From assembly GCA_036794395.1 (NCBI GenBank), contig DAIRGS010000108.1:1-21770 (forward strand): a stretch of DNA of 21,770 nucleotides. Direction: 5' to 3'. Positions within the stretch are counted from its first letter, which is position 1, and every line of letters begins with the position of its first letter. Positions 14,119-21,681 of the stretch are shown here, piece by piece. The notes under the pieces were generated by a model. It saw only the letters and a list, made by a program, of their open reading frames with translations, was not told where the DNA came from and did not search any database. Source of the stretch: DASXMX01 sp036794395. Its GTDB lineage: Bacteria > Planctomycetota > Phycisphaerae > Tepidisphaerales > Tepidisphaeraceae. A program made the translations under genes and the position numbers.

Positions 14119-15540
14119 ATGAGTGAAGGGACCAAGCGTCGTGATTTTTTGAAATACACTGCCGCAACCGGCATGGGATATTGGGTGGCCGGGACCAAGA
14201 CCTGGGCCCAGGAAGCCGACACCAAGACCCCCAATGAAAAGGTCAACTTTGCTTGCGTGGGCGTGAGCGGTAAAGGTGGAAGCGACTCGAGCCACGCCGC
14301 CGAGGTTGGCAACGTGGTGGCGATTTGCGATGCCAACGAGAAGAACCTCGAAGGCAAGGCCCGCGCTCTGCCCAAGGCCCGGAAGTTCACCGACTTCCGC
14401 AAGATGTTCGACGAGATGGGCAAGGAATTTGATGCCGTCACCGTCAGCATCCCCGATCACAACCACGCGGTGGTTGCGATGATGGCGATCAAAAACAAGA
14501 AAGCCGTTTACGTTCAAAAGCCCATGACCCATTACATGGCCGAGGCCCGCGCCCTCCGCCTGGCCGCGGCCGAGAACAAGGTCGCCACGCAGATGGGCAA
14601 CCAGGGCAGCGCCGAGAACGGCCTGCGGGCCGGCGTTGAAGCTATTCAGTCCGGAGTCATCGGCAAAGTCCACTCCATCCACGTGTGGACCAACCGCCCC
14701 ATCTGGCCCCAGGCCCCCAAGATCCTCGATCGCCCGATGGGCGAAGATCAGCCGCAGGGTCTCGATTGGGATTCATGGCTCGGCCCCTCTCCGTACCGCC
14801 CCTACGTCGCCAATTACACCAGCCCGGATGGGCAAACATTCCGTAACGTCTATCAGCCTTTCAACTGGCGCGGTTGGCTCGACTGGGGCACCGGGGCGCT
14901 GGGTGATATGGCTTGTCACACTGCCAATCTTCCTTACCGCGCGCTGAAGCTTGCAGACGTTCACCCGACGCGGGTCGAGGCCAAGTCTGGCGTTCTGAGC
15001 CGTGAAACGTATCCGTCATGGGCGAGCGTTGTCTTCGATTTCCCCGAGCGTGGCGACATGCCGCCGGTGAAGTTGTATTGGTATGAAGGGCAGATCGAGC
15101 TCAGCGATGGCACCCGCATCCACAACTGGCCCCCGGGCGAATACTTCTACGGCAAGAAGGTCGCCAACAGCGGCTCGCTCATGGTCGGGGACAAGGGCGT
15201 GATGTACTCGCCCGACGACTACGGCGCACAGTGGTTCCTCCTGCCGGAAGAAAAGTACAAGAGCTGGCAGAAGCCCGATCCGACCATTCCCCGCTCGCAG
15301 GGTAATAGCGATCTGTGGATGAAGAAGGAACTGGTCGCCGCCATCAAGGGTGGTCCCCCGGCTTACAGCAACTTCAACTACTCCGGTAAGCTCACCGAAA
15401 CCGTCCTGCTCGGCAACGTCGCCATCCGCGCCGGCGCCCAGCATCATCTCGACTACGACGGCGAAGCACTCAAGATCACCAACTACCCCGAAGCCAATGC
15501 GTTCCTTTCCCGCGAATACCGCAAGGGATATTCTCTGTAA
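14119..15540 (+). CDS. Tat-exported Gfo/Idh/MocA family oxidoreductase
   Basis: A 473-residue NAD(P)-dependent sugar or cyclitol oxidoreductase, predicted to be exported folded with its cofactor by the Tat pathway. The start is ATG 14119, with GAGGAG eight bases upstream. The N-terminus 'MSEGTKRRDFLKYTAATGMG' carries the Tat motif RRDFLK. The Rossmann domain begins at 'KVNFACVGVSGKGGSDSSHA'; its glycine loop is GVSGKGGS rather than the plain GxGxxG. Then come 'NVVAICDANEKNL', 'FDAVTVSIPDHNHAVVAMMA', and the catalytic-type EKP block in the variant form 'AVYVQKPMTHYMAEARALRL' (QKP instead of EKP). The C-terminal domain includes 'WLDWGTGALGDMACHTANLP', with the conserved D..H. The substrate is unknown. 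This type is abundant in planctomycetes. It is monocistronic, ends at a strong terminator, and is convergent with a DUF6807 gene. Confidence 0.93.
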   Translation: MSEGTKRRDFLKYTAATGMGYWVAGTKTWAQEADTKTPNEKVNFACVGVSGKGGSDSSHAAEVGNVVAICDANEKNLEGKARALPKARKFTDFRKMFDEMGKEFDAVTVSIPDHNHAVVAMMAIKNKKAVYVQKPMTHYMAEARALRLAAAENKVATQMGNQGSAENGLRAGVEAIQSGVIGKVHSIHVWTNRPIWPQAPKILDRPMGEDQPQGLDWDSWLGPSPYRPYVANYTSPDGQTFRNVYQPFNWRGWLDWGTGALGDMACHTANLPYRALKLADVHPTRVEAKSGVLSRETYPSWASVVFDFPERGDMPPVKLYWYEGQIELSDGTRIHNWPPGEYFYGKKVANSGSLMVGDKGVMYSPDDYGAQWFLLPEEKYKSWQKPDPTIPRSQGNSDLWMKKELVAAIKGGPPAYSNFNYSGKLTETVLLGNVAIRAGAQHHLDYDGEALKITNYPEANAFLSREYRKGYSL

Positions 15541-15568
15541 GGTTCAACTTCGGCAGACCAACAACAAA

Positions 15569-15607
15569 CGCGGCACGGATGAGCAATCATCCGTGCCGCG
15601 TCTTTTT
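15569..15607 (+). terminator. Intrinsic terminator of the Gfo/Idh/MocA gene
   Basis: A perfect 14-bp stem (15569-15582 with 15587-15600; CGCGGCACGGATGA) is closed by a GCAA tetraloop of the GNRA type and followed by TCTTTTT. It lies 29 bases after the oxidoreductase stop. Confidence 0.93.
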
Positions 15608-15651
15608 ACGGTTCCCGAACCTCAAAAACTCATTCATTGCAGGCTTGCAAT

Positions 15652-15730
15652 GTCATCCTGGAGCGAAGCGAAGGATCCGATTATCGCAGGGTCCGCCGGA
15701 ATCAGATCCTTCGCTTCGCTCCAGGATGAC
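15652..15730. repeat. Hyphenated palindromic element, copy 2
   Basis: Arms 15652-15677 and 15705-15730 are exact 26-base reverse complements, identical to the outer arms of the 6967-7045 copy. The total length is 79 bases, the same as copy 1, while the 27-base centre differs except next to the right arm (ATCAGATCC). It lies just after the terminator, in the convergent gap. Confidence 0.9.
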
Positions 15731-15745
15731 AAGGAATTTTAGATC

Positions 15746-15779
15746 TCTTCTCCGCGTCCTCCGCGCCTCGGCGGTGAAG
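15746..15779. repeat. Dispersed repeat (CACGGAGGCACGGAG family), inverted copy
   Basis: Its reverse complement reads TTCACCGCCGAGGCGCGGAG and on. It matches the copy at 16753-16786 with about 6 differences in 32 bases. The two copies are in opposite orientation on either side of the DUF6807 gene. Confidence 0.65.
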
Positions 15780-15790
15780 CTTTCTGCGCA

Positions 15791-16726
15791 CTATTTCCCA
15801 GTAAATGTCTTGTACTTTTCGTCCAGCTTTGCCGCCTTGGCATCGCCCTCATGGATCACCACCAGATAATGAAACGTCGTCGTCTTTCCGGCAGGCATCT
15901 TAAAATCCCCCGCATGCTTGGCGATTTTCTTGTCGTAATAGCTCAGCCCGAACGGATTGGCCCCCATCAAGCCATATTCACGGATATGCCACTGCTGCGG
16001 ATGCAGCGGATTGGCCGGCGAATCAAACGCCGCCACGCCATAGGTTTTCCCGTTGATCTGCCCCGAGATATCCGCCCAGTCGGCCGGCTTGCCCCAGATG
16101 TTTTTCTCGCCGGTTGCGCCCGTTGAGTTGGTGATCACCGCTTTATGTTCCGGGATCGAATCGTTCACGCGCACCGCCACCAGCCCCGCCTCCTTGGTGT
16201 CCTGAAACGTTACCGATTCCTTAATGGGCATGAACTCCAGGGTGAAATCGATGCCGCGCGACTTGTCCGGAAATTCCGTGAATTTCAACGTCCGCCGTTC
16301 GTGCATGATCGGCTCAAACGTCGTCCCCTCCCAATCCAGGTCTTCGATGATCGTGTCGCCCCCGACCTTCTCAAACTTCAGATGCCGCTGCTTGGGCGTC
16401 TTATCGCCCTTGAGCGCCCAGTGATCCGCCCCGTTCACCTCTCCATGCCCCACCCATAATGAGTTGTGATGCGGGTGCTCCTTTTGCCCATAATGGTCCG
16501 CCGTCACCGGCGTCCCGTCCGCCGCGAGCACCGGAAAGAAGAACGGCCGCGCATACGCCCGATCCTCCCGCTTGCCATACCAGTAATCCGTGAACGGCTT
16601 CCCGTCGATCAACACCGAAACGTGGTTGTCCGCCTGAATCAACAGCACTTTCTGATCCTCCGCGAAACTCGTGATCGAGAACACCATCAGGATCGGTACA
16701 GAAAAAAGAAAATGTCGCGCAGTCAT
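15791..16726 (-). CDS. DUF6807 family secreted protein (PmoA-like)
   Basis: A 311-residue exported protein that I recognise as the DUF6807 family, common in planctomycetes and often annotated 'PmoA family protein'. The biochemical role is not established. The signal peptide is 'MTARHFLFSVPILMVFSITS' with a likely cleavage after SFA. Start ATG 16726 has a TGGAG six bases upstream. Family-like blocks are 'VLIDGKPFTDYWYG', 'ARPFFFPVLAADGTPVTADH', 'EHPHHNSLWVGHGEVNG' (a His cluster, HPHH), 'IDFTLEFMP', and near the end 'SYYDKKIAKHAGDFKMPAGK'. The predicted fold is mainly beta. It faces the Gfo/Idh/MocA oxidoreductase across a repeat-filled gap. The two families often co-occur in polysaccharide-degradation regions, so a role in carbohydrate handling is inferred. 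Confidence 0.85.
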   Translation of the reverse strand: MTARHFLFSVPILMVFSITSFAEDQKVLLIQADNHVSVLIDGKPFTDYWYGKREDRAYARPFFFPVLAADGTPVTADHYGQKEHPHHNSLWVGHGEVNGADHWALKGDKTPKQRHLKFEKVGGDTIIEDLDWEGTTFEPIMHERRTLKFTEFPDKSRGIDFTLEFMPIKESVTFQDTKEAGLVAVRVNDSIPEHKAVITNSTGATGEKNIWGKPADWADISGQINGKTYGVAAFDSPANPLHPQQWHIREYGLMGANPFGLSYYDKKIAKHAGDFKMPAGKTTTFHYLVVIHEGDAKAAKLDEKYKTFTGK

Positions 16727-16752
16727 TTCGGCTCCAGGTTAGGCAAAACAAT

Positions 16753-16986
16753 GATTCACCACGGAGGCACGGAGAACACGGAGAGCGGAAACTCGAATGA
16801 CGAAATTCGAATGACCCTTCGACAAGCTCAGGGCAGGCGAATCAATGACGAATGACTGAAGCACGAATGACGAAACAAATGCGCGGCCGTCGATGCATTT
16901 GTTTCGTCATTCAGTCATTCGGCATTCGGATTTGATTCGTCATTCGAATTTCGTCATTCGAGTTTCCTCGTGCCCCGTGGTGAATC
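16753..16986. repeat. 234-bp composite palindrome of nested inverted repeats
   Basis: Three nested perfect arm pairs lie around one centre: 16753-16764 with 16975-16986 (12 bp), 16788-16815 with 16939-16966 (28 bp), and 16866-16882 with 16895-16911 (17 bp, loop 12). A further pair, 16850-16860 with 16910-16920 (11 bp), overlaps the inner pair by two bases. The left half carries an unpaired insert, 'CCCTTCGACAAGCTCAGGGC' (16816-16835), itself a repeat-like string. The words GAATGACGAA and CGTCATTC recur throughout. No open frame of note. It fills the gap between the divergent starts of DUF6807 and the next leftward gene's 3' end. Confidence 0.88.
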
Positions 16987-17040
16987 AATCTTCAACGAGC
17001 GCAAATAGAACTCACGAATATGATTACCCCACCCGCAATA

Positions 17041-18441
17041 TCAATGTTGAGCCGTGACTTGCGCCCGCGGGTCCGTTCGGGCGATAATCTCGCTTACCCC
17101 CGTCTGGTTGAATCCCTTGAAACCTTGATTCCGCTCAAGGTTCTCCAAGTGTGAGCCCAGCGTGCCCTTCTCTCGAAACTGCGTCGCTTGCTCGGCGGTA
17201 ATCCGCGCGGCCTTTAGCAGCCGCTCGATCCGCTCTGGCCGGACTGGCCAGATTTCGCCCTCGGTAAACGCCTGCCGCAGATACGGGAAATTCGTGAACG
17301 GCTTCATGACCTTTACGTTCTCTTGACCTTCCAACTGCTGCTTGAGGGCATCGAAATCAAACTGGCATTCCAGGTGATGCATCCCCGATTCCAGAAACGC
17401 CTCTCCATGTAAGGCGCACCACAATCCCACCGTGCCCAGCGCTTCCCTTGGGGCAAGCCCCTCGTGAGCAAAGTCCGCAATCAACTCATCCGGCGACAAG
17501 TCCACATCTGCAAAAATCACAATCCCCGCCACCGGCTGTTCCAGGACTTGCGCCCCCCAGCCCGATTGATGCCCCGCATAAAACCGCTCCCGGCAATGAA
17601 ACCCGAGTTTCTCAAACAGCGCCATTAACGGCGCGAAATGCTCGCGCGAAGACCGATAAGTATGATGATCGTGATTCGCCCACCCGATCCCCAGCTTGTC
17701 CTGCCGGGCCTTCTGCACCTGCGCTGCACGATTCCGCCGTTGCCAATACTCCCGCTCGGCGGCGAAGAACAAATCGCAAGCCCGATCCCGCCCCACTGCC
17801 GTGATCGCGTTATCGATCAAATGATGGGCTTCGGTGAACCCTTCCGCCTCATGCTCAAAAAAACGCTTGCGCAGCCGGAAGTGTTCGAGGTGCTCGAGCA
17901 CTTTCATCGCCATAGCCGGATCCGGCGCCGGCACGTCGAAATCCTGGTAACCATGGCGTTCGATCACCAGCACGACCCCAGCATCGCTCCAACTGACCGC
18001 CGCCTTTCGCGTCGCCGCCAAATTTAAACCCGAGATGCTCGGCGCCAGCGGCGTCCGCCAGCTGGCCAGAAAATCAGCCACGGACTCAACCTTCAGATAC
18101 ATCATCCGCCNNNNNNNNNNCCGCCCGCCATGTTCGCGCAACACGATTGGCGGAAAGATCCCGCCCTCATGCACATAACGATTCGGCGAATGGGGCAGCG
18201 GCCGTCGCACATATCCCGCGGCTTCGAGCTCCCGGTTGTCGTGGTTATCCGGCAACTGAAACGAATCGATCAGATCCGTCAGACGCACCCCCGCCTCCCT
18301 CTCCAGCCGCCGCGCCAACTCCGCGACGAACGCATCTTTCTTTAGAAACGGCTCGGCAAGCCCCATAACCAGCGCCTCGGCCTGAGGCTGCGGAGCCCAT
18401 TGAAACGTCTGAAGCGGATTCGCCGATTGAGCAACTGTCAC
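17041..18441 (-). CDS. Unrecognised 466-residue protein with NHDHH motif (interrupted by assembly gap)
   Basis: I do not recognise the family. Start GTG 18441 follows GGAGG (minus strand, 18447-18451) by five bases, and the frame is uninterrupted except for ten N at 18111-18120, which translate as four unknown residues after 'PPIVLREHGGR'. There is no signal peptide or membrane segment, so it is probably cytosolic. Notable segments are 'LARRLEREAGVRLTDLIDSF' near the N-terminus; 'GIGWANHDHHTYRSSREHFA' followed by 'PLMALFEKLGFHCRERFYAG', which reads like the opening of a VOC-fold metal-enzyme module; and 'GMHHLECQFDF', which could supply further His/Glu ligands. The VOC comparison is only by eye. 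It is divergent from a lysine-dehydrogenase-like gene and may share its pathway, but no function is assigned. Confidence 0.75.
   Translation of the reverse strand: MTVAQSANPLQTFQWAPQPQAEALVMGLAEPFLKKDAFVAELARRLEREAGVRLTDLIDSFQLPDNHDNRELEAAGYVRRPLPHSPNRYVHEGGIFPPIVLREHGGRXXXXRMMYLKVESVADFLASWRTPLAPSISGLNLAATRKAAVSWSDAGVVLVIERHGYQDFDVPAPDPAMAMKVLEHLEHFRLRKRFFEHEAEGFTEAHHLIDNAITAVGRDRACDLFFAAEREYWQRRNRAAQVQKARQDKLGIGWANHDHHTYRSSREHFAPLMALFEKLGFHCRERFYAGHQSGWGAQVLEQPVAGIVIFADVDLSPDELIADFAHEGLAPREALGTVGLWCALHGEAFLESGMHHLECQFDFDALKQQLEGQENVKVMKPFTNFPYLRQAFTEGEIWPVRPERIERLLKAARITAEQATQFREKGTLGSHLENLERNQGFKGFNQTGVSEIIARTDPRAQVTAQH
18111..18120. other. Assembly gap (10 N)
   Basis: Ten unknown bases in a CCGCC-rich stretch inside the preceding gene. 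The reading frame is the same on both sides, but the true gap length is not known. Confidence 0.99.
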
Positions 18442-18770
18442 CGTGACCTCCTGTCGTGCCGATACCTATCATAGGTTACCGTAATAATTCCGCACAGGTT
18501 CGGGCCGGGCCCTCTGCTCGAAACGGAGCATGACAGTAGGCGATACTCTTCTTTTCCCCCCACCGGTACGCCGGGGGAGGGCAGGGAGGGGGCATTGCGG
18601 ACGAGTTGCTCGGCAGAGTAGAGCGATTTCGGCAGACGTGACGACATAACAGAAAGAGAGTGTCAAGGCAAGCCCCGATCGGGCGCTGAAAGAAACCCCC
18701 CTCCCTACCCTCCCCCGGCGTACCGGTGGAGGGAATCAGGAGCCGACCGTCATTGAAACGGAGTCTGGCG
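18442..18770. repeat. Divergent intergenic region with a ~33-bp inverted repeat
   Basis: CCACCGGTACGCCGGGGGAG... (18560-18592) is repeated in reverse complement at 18696-18729, with one mismatch in about 33 bases. It encloses about 103 bases with no gene. Both arms belong to a CCCTCCC/GGGAGGG repeat type also seen at 10838-10905. AAACGGAG occurs at 18520-18527 beside the left arm and again as the ribosome site of the next gene. A TATGAT (minus strand, 18468-18473) could be a -10 box for the leftward gene. Confidence 0.8.
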
Positions 18771-19892
18771 ATGTATCGGATTCTTCTGCTTGGCGCGGGA
18801 AACATCGGCAGCGCGATCGCGCAATTCCTCTCCAACACCGGCGACTATGACGTGCTCGTCGCCGATGCCGATGAAGCCTCCCTTAAACGCGTCCAACAAA
18901 TCGCGGATGTGAAAACGGTGCAGCTCAGTGCCAGCGATTCAACCGCACTCAGATCGGCAATGAAAGGCCGCCAGGCAGTCGCCTCCGCGCTGTCGTTTGC
19001 CTTGAATCCGAGTGTTGCCCAATGTGCCCTGGAAGAAGGCCTGAGCTATTTCGATCTCACCGAAGACCGCGAAACCACCGCCGCCATCCGTGCTATCGCA
19101 AAGCAAGCCGTGCCCGGCCAGATTTTCATGCCACAGTGCGGCCTCGCCCCCGGGTTCGTTTCGATCGCAGCCCACCACCTCGCCCACGATTTCGAGCGCC
19201 TGGATGAAGTGCAGCTGCGCGTCGGCGCGCTTCCGCAGTTCCCGACCAATGAGATGAAATACAATCTCACCTGGTCCACCGACGGCCTCATCAATGAATA
19301 CGGGAACCCGTGCGAAGCCGTTCACGAAGGCCGCCTGCTCGAAGTCCTTCCCCTCGAAGGCCTCGAACATTTCTCCCTCGACGGCATCGACTATGAAGCC
19401 TTCAACACCTCGGGAGGCGTCGGCACGCTGGCCGAGACCCTCAACGGGAAAGTTCGCTCATTAGACTATAAGACCATCCGCTATCGCGGCCACCGCGACC
19501 TCATTGCGTTCTTAATGAACGAACTGCGATTGAACGATCGCCGGGCGCTCCTTAAAGACATCCTGGAGAATGCCGTTCCGGTCACCCTCCAGGATGTCGT
19601 CCTTATCTTCTGCACCGTCACCGGCTGGAAAGATGGCCGCCTGATCCAGTCCACCGACGCGCGCAAAATCTATCATGGCGTCTGCTTCGGCGACCAATGG
19701 AGCGCCATCCAAATCACCACCGCCGGCTCGCTCTGTGCGGTCGTCGATCTCTTCTTCACCAACAAACTTCCCGATCAGGGATTCGTGAAACAAGAGCAAG
19801 TCGATTTCCAATCGTTCCTCACCAACCGCTTCGGCAAATGCTACGCCTGCACCTCCACTGACGTGGGCATCAAAGCCGGTATGCGAGCGTGA
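18771..19892 (+). CDS. Saccharopine dehydrogenase family protein, lysine 6-dehydrogenase-like
   Basis: A 373-residue NAD(P)-dependent oxidoreductase of the saccharopine-dehydrogenase superfamily, likely acting on lysine, saccharopine or a similar amino acid in the cytosol. ATG 18771 has AACGGAG seven bases upstream; the frame upstream is repeat. The Rossmann loop 'ILLLGAGNIGSAIAQFL' (GxGxxG at 8-13) is followed by an acidic 'LVADADEASL'. Diagnostic blocks are 'SYFDLTEDRET', 'MPQCGLAPGFVSIAAHHLAH', 'EYGNPCEAVHEGRLLEVLPL', 'EAFNTSGGVGTLAETL' and 'LDYKTIRYRGHRDLIAFLM'. The last two closely resemble L-lysine 6-dehydrogenase (AFHTSGG...LEYKTIRYRGH). The distinction from saccharopine dehydrogenase needs a phylogeny. 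It is divergent from the unrecognised 466-residue gene and ends before a repeat-rich convergent gap. Confidence 0.88.
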   Translation: MYRILLLGAGNIGSAIAQFLSNTGDYDVLVADADEASLKRVQQIADVKTVQLSASDSTALRSAMKGRQAVASALSFALNPSVAQCALEEGLSYFDLTEDRETTAAIRAIAKQAVPGQIFMPQCGLAPGFVSIAAHHLAHDFERLDEVQLRVGALPQFPTNEMKYNLTWSTDGLINEYGNPCEAVHEGRLLEVLPLEGLEHFSLDGIDYEAFNTSGGVGTLAETLNGKVRSLDYKTIRYRGHRDLIAFLMNELRLNDRRALLKDILENAVPVTLQDVVLIFCTVTGWKDGRLIQSTDARKIYHGVCFGDQWSAIQITTAGSLCAVVDLFFTNKLPDQGFVKQEQVDFQSFLTNRFGKCYACTSTDVGIKAGMRA

Positions 19893-20220
19893 CGATCCCC
19901 CGGAGCTTCTTCATCTCTAAATGCCCGAACTCGATTCCATGCATTGCATTTAAGTGACATGGCCTTCCAGGCCGTGGTTAAGGAAGCCTCGGGTCGACGC
20001 CGGGTGAGACGTGGGAAAACCAACTGTCCTTAAGGGAGCATTTTCTTCTCAGGCACCAGAAGGTTGTCCTTGCCAGAAACTTGGTTTTCCCAAATCGTAC
20101 CCGTCGCTGGCGGTCATGTCCCTCGATCATGGGCTGGAAGCCCCATGCCACGAAAGGCGTGGAATCGCGCACGCACATCCAGACGGCATCAGCAGCGCAG
20201 GGGAAAGCAGGCGTAGCTTT
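19893..20220. other. Convergent intergenic region with paired inverted repeats, possible structured RNA
   Basis: No gene is supported in these 328 bases. TGGGAAAACCAA (20012-20023) and TTGGTTTTCCCA (20081-20092) are a perfect 12-bp inverted repeat enclosing 57 bases. The interior holds a direct repeat (TGTCCTT at 20025 and 20065). On either side are two small related hairpins: CATGGCCTTCCAGGCCGTG (19958-19976) and CATGGGCTGGAAGCCCCATG (20128-20147), with the CTGGAAG/CTTCCAG core in opposite orientation. These look like dispersed repeats. A structured transcript is possible but unproven. Confidence 0.55.
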
Positions 20221-21537
20221 TTATGAAGGAACGGCGCTGGCGACAGCATCGCCCCACGGTATAGAAAATGACGGCTTGGGGGCATTCGCGCTAACGGCCC
20301 ATCGGTAAATCTCAGTGATGCGTTGGGCTTTGTACTCCCACGTGAAAAGCGTGTGGGCGCGCGTTAGGGCAGCCGCTGCCTTCTGGTCAATTTCGTCCGG
20401 GTTCTTTACGAGGTGTTCGAGAAGTTTGCGGAGGCGGGTGCGGATTTCGGAGGGGGTGCCGAGGGGGATGACGAAGCCGGTTGTATCGGTGACCAGTTCG
20501 GCAGGGCCGCCGTAGTCGACGATGATGGGAGCGACGCCGACGGCCATCGCTTCCAGCGCCGCGCCGCCGCCGAAATCTCGGATGCTGGGGAAGGCGAAGA
20601 GGTCGGCGTTGACCAGGCTGTCCTGAACTTTGGTGTGTTCAACCCAGCCGGTGAGGTGGACGCGCTCGCCGAGGCCTTCGCGGTGGATGATGGCCTTAAG
20701 TAGCGGCATGTCAGGGCCATCCCCGACGATTTCGACCATTAGCTTTCGATCGCGAATCAGTTGTGCCGCGGCTTCAAGGAAAAGATCCATGGCCTTGCAG
20801 GGCACGACGCGTCCGACAAACACGACCTTCAGCGGGACCGTCGCCCGCCGGTTTCTACGGCGCGTGAATCGCGCCGGGTCGATCGCATTCTCAGGCACGT
20901 AAAACGTTTTGGATCGAAACGCGCGGGGCACCTCATCGAGCGTGGTGCGCGAGGCGGCGATGATCGCGGTGGCGTCGCGACGCGTGGAATAATAGCCGGG
21001 CATCAGGCGATGCATTTCCCGCAGCAAAGGGAGATGTTCGCCCTCGCGTTTTCGAGCGGCCTCAAATCCTGGCGGCCAGGGCAGGCCGCCATTCAACGGG
21101 CCAATGACAAACGGCACGCCCACCTTCCGGCAACGGGTGGCCAACAGGCTCGGCGAGGCGGGGCTCAATGGGATCAGGCGATGCACGACATCGAATTCTT
21201 TGGCCGCGATTCGATCGCCAAACTGTTCCCAGATGAGATGTTCGAAATAGGGGTACGCCAGCGACATCATGCTGCTGAGAACAGTCCAGCCGGTGTTGGA
21301 TTTTGCGCCGAACACTCCGGCCATCCGATAAGCACGCCGGGCGACGGCTTCAGAATCGATAGCCGTGAAATCCTTGCCTTCAACCAAACCCGCCCGAAGG
21401 ATGGCGTCGCGATTGCGAACCTGTGTGACCAGATGGGTGTCATTCAGAGCGGCAATCGCGCGGGCGTGGGACCAGCCCACAAGTGGAACACTGACCCATT
21501 CCGGATTGCATGCTTCGGCGATCAGTAATACGCGCAC
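20221..21537 (-). CDS. GT4 family glycosyltransferase
   Basis: A retaining GT-B glycosyltransferase, probably building surface polysaccharide or a glycoconjugate from a nucleotide sugar. GTG 21537 gives 438 residues and starts directly at the first strand, 'VRVLLIAEACNPEWVSVPLV', followed by 'GWSHARAIA'. An AGGTG lies six bases upstream. An ATG at 21621 and a TTG at 21681 are open alternatives. The N-terminal domain has 'FVIGPLNGGLPWPPGF'. The C-terminal donor domain has 'LKVVFVGRVVPCKAMDLFLE', 'VEIVGDGPDMPLLKAIIHRE', 'VHLTGWVEHTKVQDSLVNAD' and 'RDFGGGAALEAMAVGVAPII'. In the last block the usual E-X7-E motif has Asp in the first position (D-X7-E). This variant occurs in relatives with the same 'VDYGGPAELV' continuation. 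No membrane segment is seen. The acceptor is unknown. Confidence 0.93.
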   Translation of the reverse strand: MRVLLIAEACNPEWVSVPLVGWSHARAIAALNDTHLVTQVRNRDAILRAGLVEGKDFTAIDSEAVARRAYRMAGVFGAKSNTGWTVLSSMMSLAYPYFEHLIWEQFGDRIAAKEFDVVHRLIPLSPASPSLLATRCRKVGVPFVIGPLNGGLPWPPGFEAARKREGEHLPLLREMHRLMPGYYSTRRDATAIIAASRTTLDEVPRAFRSKTFYVPENAIDPARFTRRRNRRATVPLKVVFVGRVVPCKAMDLFLEAAAQLIRDRKLMVEIVGDGPDMPLLKAIIHREGLGERVHLTGWVEHTKVQDSLVNADLFAFPSIRDFGGGAALEAMAVGVAPIIVDYGGPAELVTDTTGFVIPLGTPSEIRTRLRKLLEHLVKNPDEIDQKAAAALTRAHTLFTWEYKAQRITEIYRWAVSANAPKPSFSIPWGDAVASAVPS

Positions 21538-21681
21538 TGGCGGCACCTGCTTCTTGAAACTGAATCCCGGTTCCCATGTCGGGAGCGGCGGGATTATAGG
21601 GAAGAGATGGCACAAGTGCATGCCCGTATCTTTTACTATTAATGCTCTTATGTTTGGTGCGTCGCCAAGGCTATCGCACAA

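Noticed and set aside
17041..18441. 2-oxoadipate dioxygenase/decarboxylase (HglS, DUF1338) as the identity, suggested by the lysine-pathway neighbour
   Set aside because: The remembered HglS blocks (INHLTPRTLD and the FGEIEQRG region) are absent; only a general VOC-like impression remains.
20011..20226. A 71-codon + strand frame in the convergent gap
   Set aside because: Composed of the inverted repeats and CTGGAAG hairpin; no family resemblance and no ribosome site.
20761..21528. A 255-codon + strand frame opposite the glycosyltransferase
   Set aside because: Mirror frame of strong GT4 motifs on the other strand.
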